Shown: positions 26,096 to 35,595 of the stretch, piece after piece
Layout of the letters: every line of letters begins with the position of its first letter
How positions within the stretch are numbered: the first letter of the stretch is position 1
Position numbers and translations under genes: made by a program
The notes under the pieces: model-generated
What the model saw: only the letters and a program-made list of their open reading frames with translations
Told to the model about the DNA's origin: nothing
Databases searched by the model: none
Assembly (NCBI RefSeq): GCF_002162035.1
Contig: NZ_CP021138.1
Coordinates: forward strand, 1,736,001 to 1,800,000
DNA: 64,000 nucleotides
Direction: 5' to 3'
Source of the DNA: Sulfuriferula sp. AH1
Lineage (GTDB): Bacteria; Pseudomonadota; Gammaproteobacteria; Burkholderiales; Sulfuriferulaceae

Positions 26096-26527
26096 GTGCT
26101 TACGATAGGAAAGCTTGCGCTACGCGTTGACGTGACAACCGATACCATCCGCTACTACGAGAAGGAAGGATTGCTTGCGCCGGCCAGGAAAACCGACGCC
26201 GGATACCGATTGTACGATGACGCGGCTATTCGGCGCCTGCGTTTTATCAAACAAGCGCAGCATTGTGGTTTCAGCTTGGCGGAAATCCGTGAGTTGTTGG
26301 CTTTGAAGCGTAGCGATGCCGCCTGTTGCAAGGACGTGCGCAGTGTTGCCATCGGGAAAAAATTGCATCTGGAACACAAGATAAAAGCGCTACGGGTCAT
26401 GTCGCAGGCGCTCAGCGAGCTCATCATGATTTGCGATGATGAAACCAAGCCGCTGCAGGAATGCCCGATTCTCGCGGCGCTGGAGAGCAGCATGGAGAAA
26501 CAATCGAAAGGAGATCGAAATGATTAA
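26096..26527 (+). CDS. MerR-family metal regulator, ZntR-like
   Basis: About 143 residues. The winged helix starts [20 protein letters not shown] and the coiled dimerisation helix follows. The C-terminal part ([15 protein letters not shown] and [20 protein letters not shown]) matches ZntR rather than CueR, which ends with a shorter two-cysteine loop. The likely metal is therefore zinc, lead or cadmium rather than copper. Frames open from 26072, but GGAGGAGAGAACC places the start at GTG 26096. The next gene overlaps its end. Confidence 0.88.
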   Translation: MLTIGKLALRVDVTTDTIRYYEKEGLLAPARKTDAGYRLYDDAAIRRLRFIKQAQHCGFSLAEIRELLALKRSDAACCKDVRSVAIGKKLHLEHKIKALRVMSQALSELIMICDDETKPLQECPILAALESSMEKQSKGDRND

Positions 26528-26777
26528 AGTGGAAGTATTTTCATCACCGGGCTGCGGCAAGTGCACCCAGGCCAAAAGTATGCTTAAGACCATTGTAGAA
26601 GAAATGGGACAAGGCAGGATCACTTGGCGCGACGTGAACATTCTGGAGGAAATGGATTATGCCGTGGAGCTGGGAGTGATGTCGTCGCCCGCGATCGCGA
26701 TTGATGGCAAGCTGGTGTTTTCGTCGCTACCCAGCTCCGACAAATTGCGAACGGAACTCAGCAAACGGCTGGTATGA
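26520..26777 (+). CDS. small thioredoxin-like protein
   Basis: An 85-residue thioredoxin/glutaredoxin-fold protein without signal peptide: [14 protein letters not shown] gives a CGKC active site near residue 12 and [10 protein letters not shown] the cis-proline loop. It overlaps the regulator stop, with AAAGGAGATCG before its ATG. Likely the cytosolic reductant for the CcdA-like proteins downstream. Confidence 0.85.
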   Translation: MIKVEVFSSPGCGKCTQAKSMLKTIVEEMGQGRITWRDVNILEEMDYAVELGVMSSPAIAIDGKLVFSSLPSSDKLRTELSKRLV

Positions 26778-26831
26778 ACAAGCGCTACATTGCTTAGCCC
26801 TTAACAGCCGAACGAATGATAGGAGGGTACG

Positions 26832-27446
26832 ATGAGTATGATATTGTTAATTACCGCCGCGGTGTTGGGTTTTTTGTCATTTTTCGAGCCTTGCACCATT
26901 GCCACGCACACCTTGTTTGCGGTACGCGCCAGTCACGATTCGGTGAAGCAGCGATGGCTGGCGCTGGTTCAGCTTACGCTGTCCCGGGCACTGTTGCTGG
27001 TGGTGGTATTTAGCGCCGCTGCCGCGATCGGATTGGCAGAGATTTCTGCAAATACGGCGATGCTGATGCTCAGCGTGATTGGCCTTATCTATCTGATCAC
27101 CCGCAAGATTTATCTGCCCGTTCCGCATCTCGAGTTTTACCGCCTGCTTCCCCGGCATGATGACTTGTCTCAGGGATTCAAGCTGGGCCTGACCTTACCG
27201 GCCTGCACGCTGCCGCTGGTGCTCATCGTCGGCATCCTGTCCGCGTTAACGCAACGACCCGACGCCGCAGTGTTGGCAGGGCTGGTGTTTGCAGTCATGT
27301 TCACGCTGCCCACGCTCTGGGATAGCACGCACGAACTCGATGCGGCACATCGGGCCTTTCTCAGCAAAGCCGCCAACCTGAGCCCTTACGTCACCACCTT
27401 GTTGTTATGGGGCAGTGCGTTTCTGATTTGGAAAACAGGAGTTTGA
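26832..27446 (+). CDS. CcdA/DsbD-like membrane thiol carrier
   Basis: A membrane protein of 204 residues with six hydrophobic segments. Two cysteines in the family positions: FFEPCTIATH in the first segment and LPACTLPLVL in the fourth. Such proteins carry electrons across the membrane from cytosolic thioredoxin. Strong RBS AGGAGGGTACG. Confidence 0.82.
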   Translation: MSMILLITAAVLGFLSFFEPCTIATHTLFAVRASHDSVKQRWLALVQLTLSRALLLVVVFSAAAAIGLAEISANTAMLMLSVIGLIYLITRKIYLPVPHLEFYRLLPRHDDLSQGFKLGLTLPACTLPLVLIVGILSALTQRPDAAVLAGLVFAVMFTLPTLWDSTHELDAAHRAFLSKAANLSPYVTTLLLWGSAFLIWKTGV

Positions 27447-27447
27447 T

Positions 27448-28143
27448 ATGGATTTAGAAACATTGCGCAGCACGCTGGAACAGGCCAGCTTGGCCTCGCT
27501 CGGCGTGGGTTTCACGGCGGGGTTCATCTTCAGCTTCAACCCGGTCGCGCTGGCGGCGATCCCTGTGTCGCTCGCCTACGTCACCAAGGCGCATGAGACA
27601 AAAAAAGCCGTCCTGTTTGGTGGCATGTTCATTCTCGGCCTGATCGTAACGCATGCGCTCATGGGATTCATCGCCGGGTTCGGCGGACTATGGGTGCAAA
27701 AGCTCATGGGGCGTGAGTGGGGCCTGGTACTGGGTCCTCTGCTGATCGTGCTGGGTTTGATGTGGCCAGGATGGATCAAGCTCCCCCTTCCTGCCATCAC
27801 CTTCCGGGCCAAGCGTGCCACGAGTGGCTGGGGAGCGTTTGCATTGGGGATTCCATTTTCGGTGGCGATATGCCCCTTTTGCACGCCCGCTCTCGTCATC
27901 TTGCTGGGCGTCGCGACGGGGATTGGTTCTCCGCTGTTTGGCGCAACCTTGCTGCTGGCGTTTGCCCTGGGGCGTTCAGTGCCCATCATCCTCGGCGCAT
28001 GGGCAATCGGTTGGCTGGAAAGCTTGAAATCCCTCAGGCATTCACAACGAATATTTGAAATTATCGGGGCGCTGCTGCTTATTTTGTCGGGCTTGTACAT
28101 GCTCAATGCCTATTTTTACATTATTCCAGAGTTGGCAGCATAG
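27448..28143 (+). CDS. second CcdA-like membrane protein
   Basis: A membrane protein of 231 residues beginning one base after the previous stop. The second family cysteine region ICPFCTPALVILLG is present, as a CPFC motif. In the first segment the usual proline-cysteine is SFNPVALAAIP, so that cysteine is absent. It may work with its neighbour as a pair, or have lost the thiol-transfer cycle. Confidence 0.8.
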   Translation: MDLETLRSTLEQASLASLGVGFTAGFIFSFNPVALAAIPVSLAYVTKAHETKKAVLFGGMFILGLIVTHALMGFIAGFGGLWVQKLMGREWGLVLGPLLIVLGLMWPGWIKLPLPAITFRAKRATSGWGAFALGIPFSVAICPFCTPALVILLGVATGIGSPLFGATLLLAFALGRSVPIILGAWAIGWLESLKSLRHSQRIFEIIGALLLILSGLYMLNAYFYIIPELAA

Positions 28144-28187
28144 CGCACAGCTTCGGACGCGTAATGATTATTAAACTGGAGTAAACC

Positions 28188-28613
28188 ATGCTTGTTTTGT
28201 TACGTTTCTGTCTAGTACTGTTTGTTTCGCTTGGTGTGAGCTTGCATGCTCAAGCTGCCGATACTGGCCCCATTCCGTTTGTCATGCAAATGACCGCGGA
28301 CGACTCAGATGCACAGCGCCGGGCGTTTTTGCAAATTCAAAAAGTCATGCAAGACCTTGGCCCGCAGAAGGTAAAAATTGAAGTAGTCGCTTATGAATCA
28401 GGCATCGCTTCTCTGCTTTCTGACAACAATGACACCGCAACGCTGGTCGCGGCCCTGTCACGCGAGGGAGTCCGTTTCAAGGCGTGTCGCATAAGCATGC
28501 GCGGTCATGGATTTTCCGACGCCGACTTTCCTATCGAAGTAGAATTTGTACCCGCCGGGGCACCGGAGATGGTAAGCCTGCAAATGAAAGGTTATCGATA
28601 TTGGCGGCCATAA
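28188..28613 (+). CDS. DsrE-like periplasmic protein
   Basis: A 141-residue protein with a signal peptide ending at HAQAAD. The fold pattern (VKIEVVAYESGIASLL, LVAALSREGVRFKACRISMRG) is that of DsrE/DsrF-like proteins, with a single cysteine (FKAC) in the usual place. The periplasmic subset has no settled function; persulfide or metal handling is possible. Confidence 0.75.
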   Translation: MLVLLRFCLVLFVSLGVSLHAQAADTGPIPFVMQMTADDSDAQRRAFLQIQKVMQDLGPQKVKIEVVAYESGIASLLSDNNDTATLVAALSREGVRFKACRISMRGHGFSDADFPIEVEFVPAGAPEMVSLQMKGYRYWRP

Positions 28614-28706
28614 GGTCGAGAAGGAAACTGCGGTTTGATGCCAGGTAGGTTTGGACAAAGAGCACATTCGGCTGGCGATTAGGCGATTATATTGAGGAAA
28701 CTTTCC

Positions 28707-29291
28707 ATGCGATTAAATATAAAACAGATGGTGACAAGCCTCTTGATGCTCGGCCTGTGGTTCGGCCTCACCGACAGCGGAGCGGCTTTGGCTACCAACG
28801 ACAAACAAAAATCCCGCATCGAAACCGCACTTGCCGCTGCACCGAAGGCAACGTGGATTACGCAGGGTCAAGGGCGCCATGAACTGTACGTCTTCTTCGA
28901 TCCAAACTGTACATACTGCCCGCTGCTGTACAAGAACTTGCAACCCTTGATTGTGCCCTACGGCCTGCAACTGCGGTGGATTCCTGTGGCTATGTTGGAT
29001 GCTACGAGTCTCGGCAAGGCGGCGGCGATCATGCAAGCAAAGGACCCAAAGGCTGCGCTCGATTACAACGAAGCGCATTACAACACGGGGTCATACGCAG
29101 GCAGCATTGCCGAAGATATACCGACCGGCGGCACCGAGGCGCGCTTGCGCGCGAATGAGGCACTCCTGAATCAGGTTGGGATCCCGGTTGTGCCCACCAT
29201 GCTGTTTCATGCGAAATCCGGTGAAGCCATGGTGATCCAGGGCGCGCTGTCGCCGATCGCGCTGCGAAAGGTACTGGATCGTGTCCGATAG
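28707..29291 (+). CDS. DsbC/DsbG-like periplasmic thiol:disulfide protein
   Basis: Signal sequence to about residue 30, then a thioredoxin fold with FFDPNCTYCPLLYKNL (CTYC) and the cis-proline PVVPTML. Lacks the DsbC dimerisation domain's full length. GAGGAAACTTTCC before ATG 28707 sets the start over an upstream TTG. Probably receives electrons from the CcdA-like proteins. Confidence 0.84.
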   Translation: MRLNIKQMVTSLLMLGLWFGLTDSGAALATNDKQKSRIETALAAAPKATWITQGQGRHELYVFFDPNCTYCPLLYKNLQPLIVPYGLQLRWIPVAMLDATSLGKAAAIMQAKDPKAALDYNEAHYNTGSYAGSIAEDIPTGGTEARLRANEALLNQVGIPVVPTMLFHAKSGEAMVIQGALSPIALRKVLDRVR

Positions 29292-29437
29292 AACGACGAC
29301 CAGCAGAGCGCCAATCTTGTAATGGTACACGGCGATTCCAACTATTTTACCGAAGCAGAAAAACAAGTGCATCGAGAAAGCGATTCAGTTTTTGCGGTGA
29401 ATGCCTCCAGCGTAAAGACAGCATGAAGGGCGATCCG

Positions 29438-30727
29438 ATGCACAGGTTCTCTCAGCTGCATGCGCTGCTGGCGGCGGGGTTGCTGGGTTTTGGTCTCACC
29501 AGTACGTCTGGAGCGAGCGAGTTGACCGATCTTCTGCAGCGCACCCTGGATAACCCGTCTATTGCGGCGCGAACTGGGCAAGCAGGGGCGGCGCGTCATG
29601 ACGTGGGTGCGGCTGACTTGCGCTATTTCGGCCATGCAAGTTTGTTTGCAAGCCGGACGCGTTTTGAGGATGCGCGTGTAGTGGGTATTTTCACCCCTGG
29701 TGTCACGCTGCTTCCAGTCCCTGTAGCGCAGGACATCAATCAGTACGGGGTTACTTATACTTTGCCGGTGGATGTGTTTGGCGTGATTGCTGCCGAGCGT
29801 GCCCAGGCACGCGCAGGTCGGCAATCAGCCGAGCTTTTGGCACGCCAGGAAATCCTACTGCGGCTGCACCAGACCTTGTCTGTCTATGTGCGGCTGCAGG
29901 CGCTGGCGCAGCAGGTAGCCGCGTTGGCTACCCAGAAGCACCAGATGGACGCCAACGCCAGGCGCATACGTGCTGAGGTCAAGCTCGGCAGTGCGGCTGG
30001 GCTTGATCTGAGCCTGGTGCAAAGCGATCTGGCGCGGCTGAATGCGCAGCAAACCGTGCTAGATGGTAATCGGCGGGCGGCATTGGCTTCGTTGCAGGCC
30101 GCCGCCGGCACCAGCACAGCTGCATTGGCGGCGGCGATGGTCATCCCGCACCTGCTCCAGGCAGAGGCGCAGGCGAGTTTGCCGGTTGCGTTCGCGCGTG
30201 TCCAATCAAAAGCAGCTGACGCGGCGGCCGATAATGCCAAGCGCAGTCTGCTGCCTGCCTTTGCCGTTAATGCGCAGTATGCGCAATACAGCGGCGCTGA
30301 TGTGAATCGTGATGCATGGTCCGTTGGCGTCAACATGACGCTGCCGCTGGATGCAGCAGCTTTTCGCAGCGAGTCGGCGGCAGCTGCGCGTGCCCAGGCC
30401 GCGGCCGATCAGGTGCGGGCGGCACAGAACGACAGCGTGGCACAAATCACCGCGCTGGAAGCAGGTTATCAGGCGGCGCTGGCAAACGCCCAGGCGCTTA
30501 CCACCGAAGTCGAACACCGCACCCAGGTGGTGACGATTGAGCGTGAAAAATGGCGCCTAGGTGCTAGTACGATGGAAGATTTGTTGCGCCAGGAGCGCGA
30601 CCGCCTGGATGCGCAATTTCAATTGGCGGATGCCGAGGCGCAGGCGGCACTGGCCTGGTCGTCAATCCAGGTGCTGCAAGGAACTGCCCCGGGCATCTAC
30701 ATACAAGCATGGGACACAAAACAATGA
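29438..30727 (+). CDS. TolC-family outer membrane efflux protein
   Basis: About 429 residues with signal peptide (to TSGASE). Long coiled helices in two repeats, with the TolC blocks LGSAAGLDLSLVQSDLARLNA and WRLGASTMEDLLRQERDRLDAQ. The ATG at 29423 is an alternative start, but AAGGG precedes 29438. Its stop overlaps the adaptor start. Third component of a tripartite pump. Confidence 0.88.
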   Translation: MHRFSQLHALLAAGLLGFGLTSTSGASELTDLLQRTLDNPSIAARTGQAGAARHDVGAADLRYFGHASLFASRTRFEDARVVGIFTPGVTLLPVPVAQDINQYGVTYTLPVDVFGVIAAERAQARAGRQSAELLARQEILLRLHQTLSVYVRLQALAQQVAALATQKHQMDANARRIRAEVKLGSAAGLDLSLVQSDLARLNAQQTVLDGNRRAALASLQAAAGTSTAALAAAMVIPHLLQAEAQASLPVAFARVQSKAADAAADNAKRSLLPAFAVNAQYAQYSGADVNRDAWSVGVNMTLPLDAAAFRSESAAAARAQAAADQVRAAQNDSVAQITALEAGYQAALANAQALTTEVEHRTQVVTIEREKWRLGASTMEDLLRQERDRLDAQFQLADAEAQAALAWSSIQVLQGTAPGIYIQAWDTKQ

Positions 30728-31875
30728 ATAAAAAAACGCTATGGATTACGGGCGCGGTGGTGGCCGTTCTGGTGCTGGGCGGGGTGATGCTGGTACGCAG
30801 CCAGCACAAATCATTGGCTACGGCCAAGCGTCCGCAAAACTGGGCGAGTGTGATTGATGCCAGCACCTTGGCGTTGAGTGATGTGCGCCTCACCCGTCCT
30901 GCGGTGGCAGACGTGCAGGCGGTGCAGCAAGCGGTGCTCGCCAGCCGGGTTTCCGGCTATGTGAAGCGTATGCCGCTGTTTGAGGCAGCAAGCTTTAAGC
31001 GCGGCGAGGTACTGGTCGAAATTGACACGGCAGACGCGCACGCCAGCCTGCTCAAGAGCCAATCTGATCTGGCGAGGGTCGAGCTTGATGCCGGCATACT
31101 GCAAAGTGCACTCGCGGCTGCCCAGGCTGACACCAACGCCGCACAGCAGCGGCTGGAACGGGCGCAAGCGCTATACAAAATTCAGGGTATTGCATTACAG
31201 GTATTGCAGTCGGAACAGGCAACTACGGCAGCGGCACAAGCACGGCTACAAGGCGCGCAAGCTGCGCTGGATGGGTATGACAAGGTAAAAGCAGCGGCCA
31301 GGTCCGCTGAAATTGCTGCGCAGGCGAATCTGGCATATGCCGCGATGCGTGCGCCATTCGATGGCGTGGTCGCGGCGCGTCTGGTACAGCCCGGCGATCT
31401 AGCCACGCCTGGCCGACCGCTGTTGCGTATCGTCGCGCTTGGTCAGCAGCGTGTGCTGGTGGATACGGCCGACAGCGCCTCACTGGTTGCGCTGCGGCTG
31501 GGTGGTCGTGATTATCCGGTGCGCCCTTGGCCTGAGGCCACCGCGCAAGGGCAGCGGCGCTGGGAGGCGCGCGTGGACGGGCTGATGCCGGGCGCCAAAG
31601 TCGCGGTTGATCTGCTCACTTTTTCTGGCGCTGGCGTATTCCTGCCGGGGCAATGCATGTTGAGCAATGATGGTCACTATGCCTCGGTGATCCGTCTACC
31701 AGTCGATGGCCGTGGCCCGGCGCATGCGCAGCGCGTGGAGTTATTAGCCAGTGGTATCGAGGGCGCGGCAGCACAGCCGGCGGGACTGGTCGGTGCGCAG
31801 ATTGCTTGCGCCAGTCCCGACGTGCTCACTCGCCTGGCGGGCGGCACACCCTATCGCATCGCCGGGAGAAGCTGA
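30724..31875 (+). CDS. RND periplasmic adaptor (MFP)
   Basis: About 383 residues: N-terminal anchor helix ITGAVVAVLVLGGVMLV, lipoyl halves (SRVSGYVKRMPLF and LAYAAMRAPFDGVVAARLV) around a helical hairpin, then beta-barrel domains. Typical HlyD/AcrA-family adaptor between RND pump and TolC. Overlaps the TolC gene by the ATGA pattern. Confidence 0.9.
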   Translation: MNKKTLWITGAVVAVLVLGGVMLVRSQHKSLATAKRPQNWASVIDASTLALSDVRLTRPAVADVQAVQQAVLASRVSGYVKRMPLFEAASFKRGEVLVEIDTADAHASLLKSQSDLARVELDAGILQSALAAAQADTNAAQQRLERAQALYKIQGIALQVLQSEQATTAAAQARLQGAQAALDGYDKVKAAARSAEIAAQANLAYAAMRAPFDGVVAARLVQPGDLATPGRPLLRIVALGQQRVLVDTADSASLVALRLGGRDYPVRPWPEATAQGQRRWEARVDGLMPGAKVAVDLLTFSGAGVFLPGQCMLSNDGHYASVIRLPVDGRGPAHAQRVELLASGIEGAAAQPAGLVGAQIACASPDVLTRLAGGTPYRIAGRS

Positions 31876-31878
31876 TCC

Positions 31879-34800
31879 ATGTTCGAGTTCTTCTACAAGC
31901 GCCCGTTGCTGCTGGGCGTGATTTTGCTGATCAGCTCGCTGCTCGGAGTGATCGGCTATCTGAACATGCCGCGCAACATGTATCCGGATGTTGACCGGCC
32001 CTCGGTGACGGTGATCACCCAGTTGCCGGGGGCGGCGGCGCTGACCGTGGCGCAGCGCGTGACGCGGCCGATCGAACAGCAGCTCTATACGCTGTCGGGT
32101 GTACGTGATGTGCAGAGTATCAACAAGAACGAGGTGTCGATAGTCACCGCCGAGTTTGAGTACAACAAGGGACTGGACAGTGCCCTGCTGGATGTGAGCA
32201 ACGCGCTGACCCAGGCGCGTGCAGCGATGCCACCGGAGGCCAGCGCATCAAGCGAATATGCGGTGGGCGCTTTCATCAACCCGGTGCTCACACTGGCATT
32301 GACACCCAAGGCGGGCAGCGGGCTGATGCCGGAGCAGGTGCGGTTGCTGGCCGAGAACGATATCCGCACCGCTTTTCTCACCCAGCCCAATATTGCCAAT
32401 GTGGAGATCTTCGGCGGCCATCAGCCTGCGGTGCGGGTGGATTTCGATCCAATGAAGCTGGCTCGTTACCATATCGATGCGGCCACGCTGCAGGGCCTGA
32501 TTGCCCGCATTGACCGCGATTACCCAGTGGGGGTTGCGCAAGGTGGCGGCGCTTTTCATACCCTGACGGTGTATGGCGAACGGGTCAGTGTGGATACGCT
32601 ACGCGCACTGCCGCTGAGTAGCGGGCTGACACTGGGCGACGTGGCCGGCGTTAGCCTGACTTCGGCTGAGCGTTTTTCTGCTTTCCACAGCAAGGCGGGC
32701 GCGGCGATTGCGGTTGCCATCCAGCGCGCGCCCGGCGGCAGTGTGCAGTCCGCCATTGACGCTGCCCAACACATTCTGCCATCTCTGGAGGCGCGCTTTC
32801 CCAACATCCAGTTCAGCGTCGCCGATACCCAGGAGCCGCTGATTGAGACCTCCAACAGCAACATGATCGACGCCCTGCGCGACGCGGTGATATTTGTCGC
32901 GCTGGTGATGCTGCTGTTCCTCGCTAACTGGCGTGCGGTAGCCACTGCGCTATTCAGTATTCCGCTGGTATTCCTGCTCACGCTGGCGGTGCTCTGGCTC
33001 ACCGGCAAGGAGCTCAACGTGCTGGTCATGACCGGCATCATTCTGGCGCTGGGAATGCTGGTGGATGATGCCGTGGTGGTGCTGGAAAATATCGAGCGCC
33101 ATCTGGGCGAGTTGCACGAGGATGTACAGACTGCCATCCGCACCGGCACCCAGGAAGTGCTGTTTCCTGTATTCATCGGTACGATTGCCACTGCCGTGGT
33201 GATCGCACCGCTGATGCTGGTTGGCGGCTTTCCGCAGCAGGTGTTCAGTCATCTGGTGTATCCAGTGCTGATTGCTGTGTTCGTGTCGTATTTCCTGGCA
33301 GTTACGCTGATTCCGCGCATTTCCCTGTTCTGGTACCGCAACGGCCTGCCCCCCAAAGCGCGCTGGGAACAGGTCATCGAACGCGGATATCAACGCTACA
33401 TAGGATCGGGAGCAACGCTCTACACCGGGTTGCTACGCTTCGCCTTTGGCGGACGTACCCTGCGGCGCGTGATTTTCTTGCTGCCGGCGCCTCTCTTGCT
33501 GGTGTTCAGCGCGCTCACCGTACTGCCGTTGATTGGCCGCGAGGCGCTGCCGCCGATGGATACCGGCATCGTACGGGTACACGTCAAGTTTGGTGGCAAC
33601 GTCACCGTGCACGAGGCTGAGGCACGCCTCATGGCATTCGAGCACAGGCTCGATCAAAACCCGCAATTGGTGCGTTGGGATGCGGCATACGGCTCGGAGC
33701 CCGGCGTGCTCTCGCTCGGCTCGGGTCAATTACCGGCTGAGGTGATCTACACCCTGACTTATGTCGATCGTTTGCAGCGCAAGCAGACCAGCTGGCAGAT
33801 CGAGGCCGCGCTACGCCAACAGATTGCTGCGATTCCTGGCGTGGTGACCAATGATACCTACGACTCCGGTGCCACTGCGCTGTCAAGTATCAAGGCGCCA
33901 GTGGATATTCGCCTCAGTGCAGAGGACTGGCAATTACTGCCCGCAGCAGCGGACAAGGCGCGCGCGGCCATGCTCAGCGTGCCTGGTTTGACCTCCATCT
34001 CCTCCACTTGGGACCGCAACAGCGAGGAAGCGGTGCTGGTACTCGACGACGCCAAGCTGCGCACACTGGGTCTGACACCCGATCAGTTTACTGCGCAACT
34101 ACCGTTGAAAGGCTTGCCGGTGGCCGCGTTCAGCCGCTTGCCGAGCATGAGTAGCATTCCGGTGCGTCTGTATTTCGACACGCCCTATCGCAGCAATGCG
34201 CAGGCGCTGATGAATCTGCCCATTCATCTGGCCGATGGACACGACACGACGCTCGCCGAGGTGGCGCATCTGGTGTTGCAGTCGAGCACCGCCGTGCTTA
34301 CTACAGACGGCATTCGCTACAGCCTGGATCTATATGGCTTCCGTAACAACAGGCCGGTCAGCTTTCTGAGTACCGATGCGATGGCAGCGGTAGTCAAAGT
34401 ATTGCCGCCCGGTGTCAGTGTTGCGGATTATGGCGACTTCGCCAGCGCGCAGGAGTCGAGCAAACTGATGGTGCTGGGGTTGGGAATGGGCATGATGGTG
34501 CTGTTCGGCGTGCTGGTGCCAGCCTATCGCAGTGTCGGGCTGGCGGTGCTGTCCATCCTCATCCTGCCACTGTCGGCGATTGGCGCAATCTGGGGGCTGC
34601 TCGCCTTTGGCAAGGCCATGGCGTTGCCTGCCATTCTCGGCATCGTCCTGCTGTTTTCCATCATCATCAAGAACTCGATCCTGATGGTGGACTTCATTCA
34701 GGCGCGCACGCGCGAAGGACAGGATGCCTATAGTGCTGCCGAAGGTTCGATCCGCCTGCGCTATCGCCCCATTCTAATGACTGCGTTTGCGACCATCGCC

Positions 34801-34971
34801 GGCATGGTGCCGATCGCCATGCAACGTGCTATTGGTTTGGAGCGCTTGTCACCACTGGCTGATGCCGCCATCGGTGGTCTGTTGATCGGCACCTTCTTGA
34901 GCCTGTTTTATCTGCCGATGTTTTATGTGTGGGTGACTGTGCGGAAAAATACACGCGGGGACTTGCGCTAA
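31879..34971 (+). CDS. RND efflux pump
   Basis: A 1030-residue proton-driven inner membrane pump. Starts MFEFFYKRPLLLGVILL; the middle shows GMLVDDAVVVLENIERHL with the proton-relay aspartates in TM4, and the second half ends with RPILMTAFATIAGMVPIA. No methionine/CusA signature could be placed with certainty, so substrate may be metal or organic. Last intact gene of the bufferin-redox-efflux run; whether it is in the same transcript is inferred. Confidence 0.9.
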   Translation: MFEFFYKRPLLLGVILLISSLLGVIGYLNMPRNMYPDVDRPSVTVITQLPGAAALTVAQRVTRPIEQQLYTLSGVRDVQSINKNEVSIVTAEFEYNKGLDSALLDVSNALTQARAAMPPEASASSEYAVGAFINPVLTLALTPKAGSGLMPEQVRLLAENDIRTAFLTQPNIANVEIFGGHQPAVRVDFDPMKLARYHIDAATLQGLIARIDRDYPVGVAQGGGAFHTLTVYGERVSVDTLRALPLSSGLTLGDVAGVSLTSAERFSAFHSKAGAAIAVAIQRAPGGSVQSAIDAAQHILPSLEARFPNIQFSVADTQEPLIETSNSNMIDALRDAVIFVALVMLLFLANWRAVATALFSIPLVFLLTLAVLWLTGKELNVLVMTGIILALGMLVDDAVVVLENIERHLGELHEDVQTAIRTGTQEVLFPVFIGTIATAVVIAPLMLVGGFPQQVFSHLVYPVLIAVFVSYFLAVTLIPRISLFWYRNGLPPKARWEQVIERGYQRYIGSGATLYTGLLRFAFGGRTLRRVIFLLPAPLLLVFSALTVLPLIGREALPPMDTGIVRVHVKFGGNVTVHEAEARLMAFEHRLDQNPQLVRWDAAYGSEPGVLSLGSGQLPAEVIYTLTYVDRLQRKQTSWQIEAALRQQIAAIPGVVTNDTYDSGATALSSIKAPVDIRLSAEDWQLLPAAADKARAAMLSVPGLTSISSTWDRNSEEAVLVLDDAKLRTLGLTPDQFTAQLPLKGLPVAAFSRLPSMSSIPVRLYFDTPYRSNAQALMNLPIHLADGHDTTLAEVAHLVLQSSTAVLTTDGIRYSLDLYGFRNNRPVSFLSTDAMAAVVKVLPPGVSVADYGDFASAQESSKLMVLGLGMGMMVLFGVLVPAYRSVGLAVLSILILPLSAIGAIWGLLAFGKAMALPAILGIVLLFSIIIKNSILMVDFIQARTREGQDAYSAAEGSIRLRYRPILMTAFATIAGMVPIAMQRAIGLERLSPLADAAIGGLLIGTFLSLFYLPMFYVWVTVRKNTRGDLR

Positions 34972-35388
34972 AATTCGGCGAAGCCCACATAGCTCAGGTG
35001 CGACGCGAATCTTGTCGAGTTCGGACATCGGAATAGTCTTGGGCAGCATGACGACGGCTTAGCAGTTGTATTTATGGAATCTGAGATGCCATATCCGGCT
35101 GACCTCGGTCACGTTCTCTTAAGCGGCTGACTGAGCATTCGGAAACAGGGGGAAAGGCGGGACGTGGACGCACCATGGGGTAACGCGCACAGCCATAGAG
35201 CGACGCATCAAGGCGTTGGCACTGAGACTGAGCAGGGAAATCGGGATCGAGGGGCTAAATGAACAAGGGCTTGCCTTCGTGCAGCGGCGCAGAACCTGCA
35301 GGTCGGCGATTATCGGTGCGCTCGAACGATATGAGCCGCAGGTATCCCAGGAAAAGCGCGTCGAGCGACTATTACAAATAATGAGCCT
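34972..35388. other. intergenic, degenerate
   Basis: A plus-strand frame at about 35216-35398 (LSREIGIEGLNEQGLAFVQ...) reads like a gene end but matches nothing I know and has no start. Otherwise nothing supported. Confidence 0.35.
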
Positions 35389-35595
35389 GTTCATATGATC
35401 CCTAACGGTTCGCATTCTACCGTCTTTACCAGAGTGGAGGTGCCAGTTTTCCCGGGTTACCTCACTGACAGCAAGATTCGGGAATAATTGGCCTTATCGC
35501 GCTTGACATTGGAGGTACCTACAAGGTTTATAGTTATTTTCGGGAAGTTTGCGTCTGGTTTTACTCCCTGATGGAGTGCTTTTCCTCACGCCGCT
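35389..35595. repeat. about 200-bp repeat, copy 2
   Basis: Second copy of the segment at 23884-24090, lying directly before the pst remnant. It keeps the same word order, including the embedded promoter, but its 3' end runs into pstC sequence. Confidence 0.88.
35503..35534 (+). promoter_or_regulatory. third MerR-type promoter, duplicated
   Basis: TTGACA (35503-35508) and TATAGT (35529-35534) with the same 20-base spacer as the other two, and inner GGAGGTACCT dyad. It now reads into a pst pseudogene, so its present target is unclear. Confidence 0.75.
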
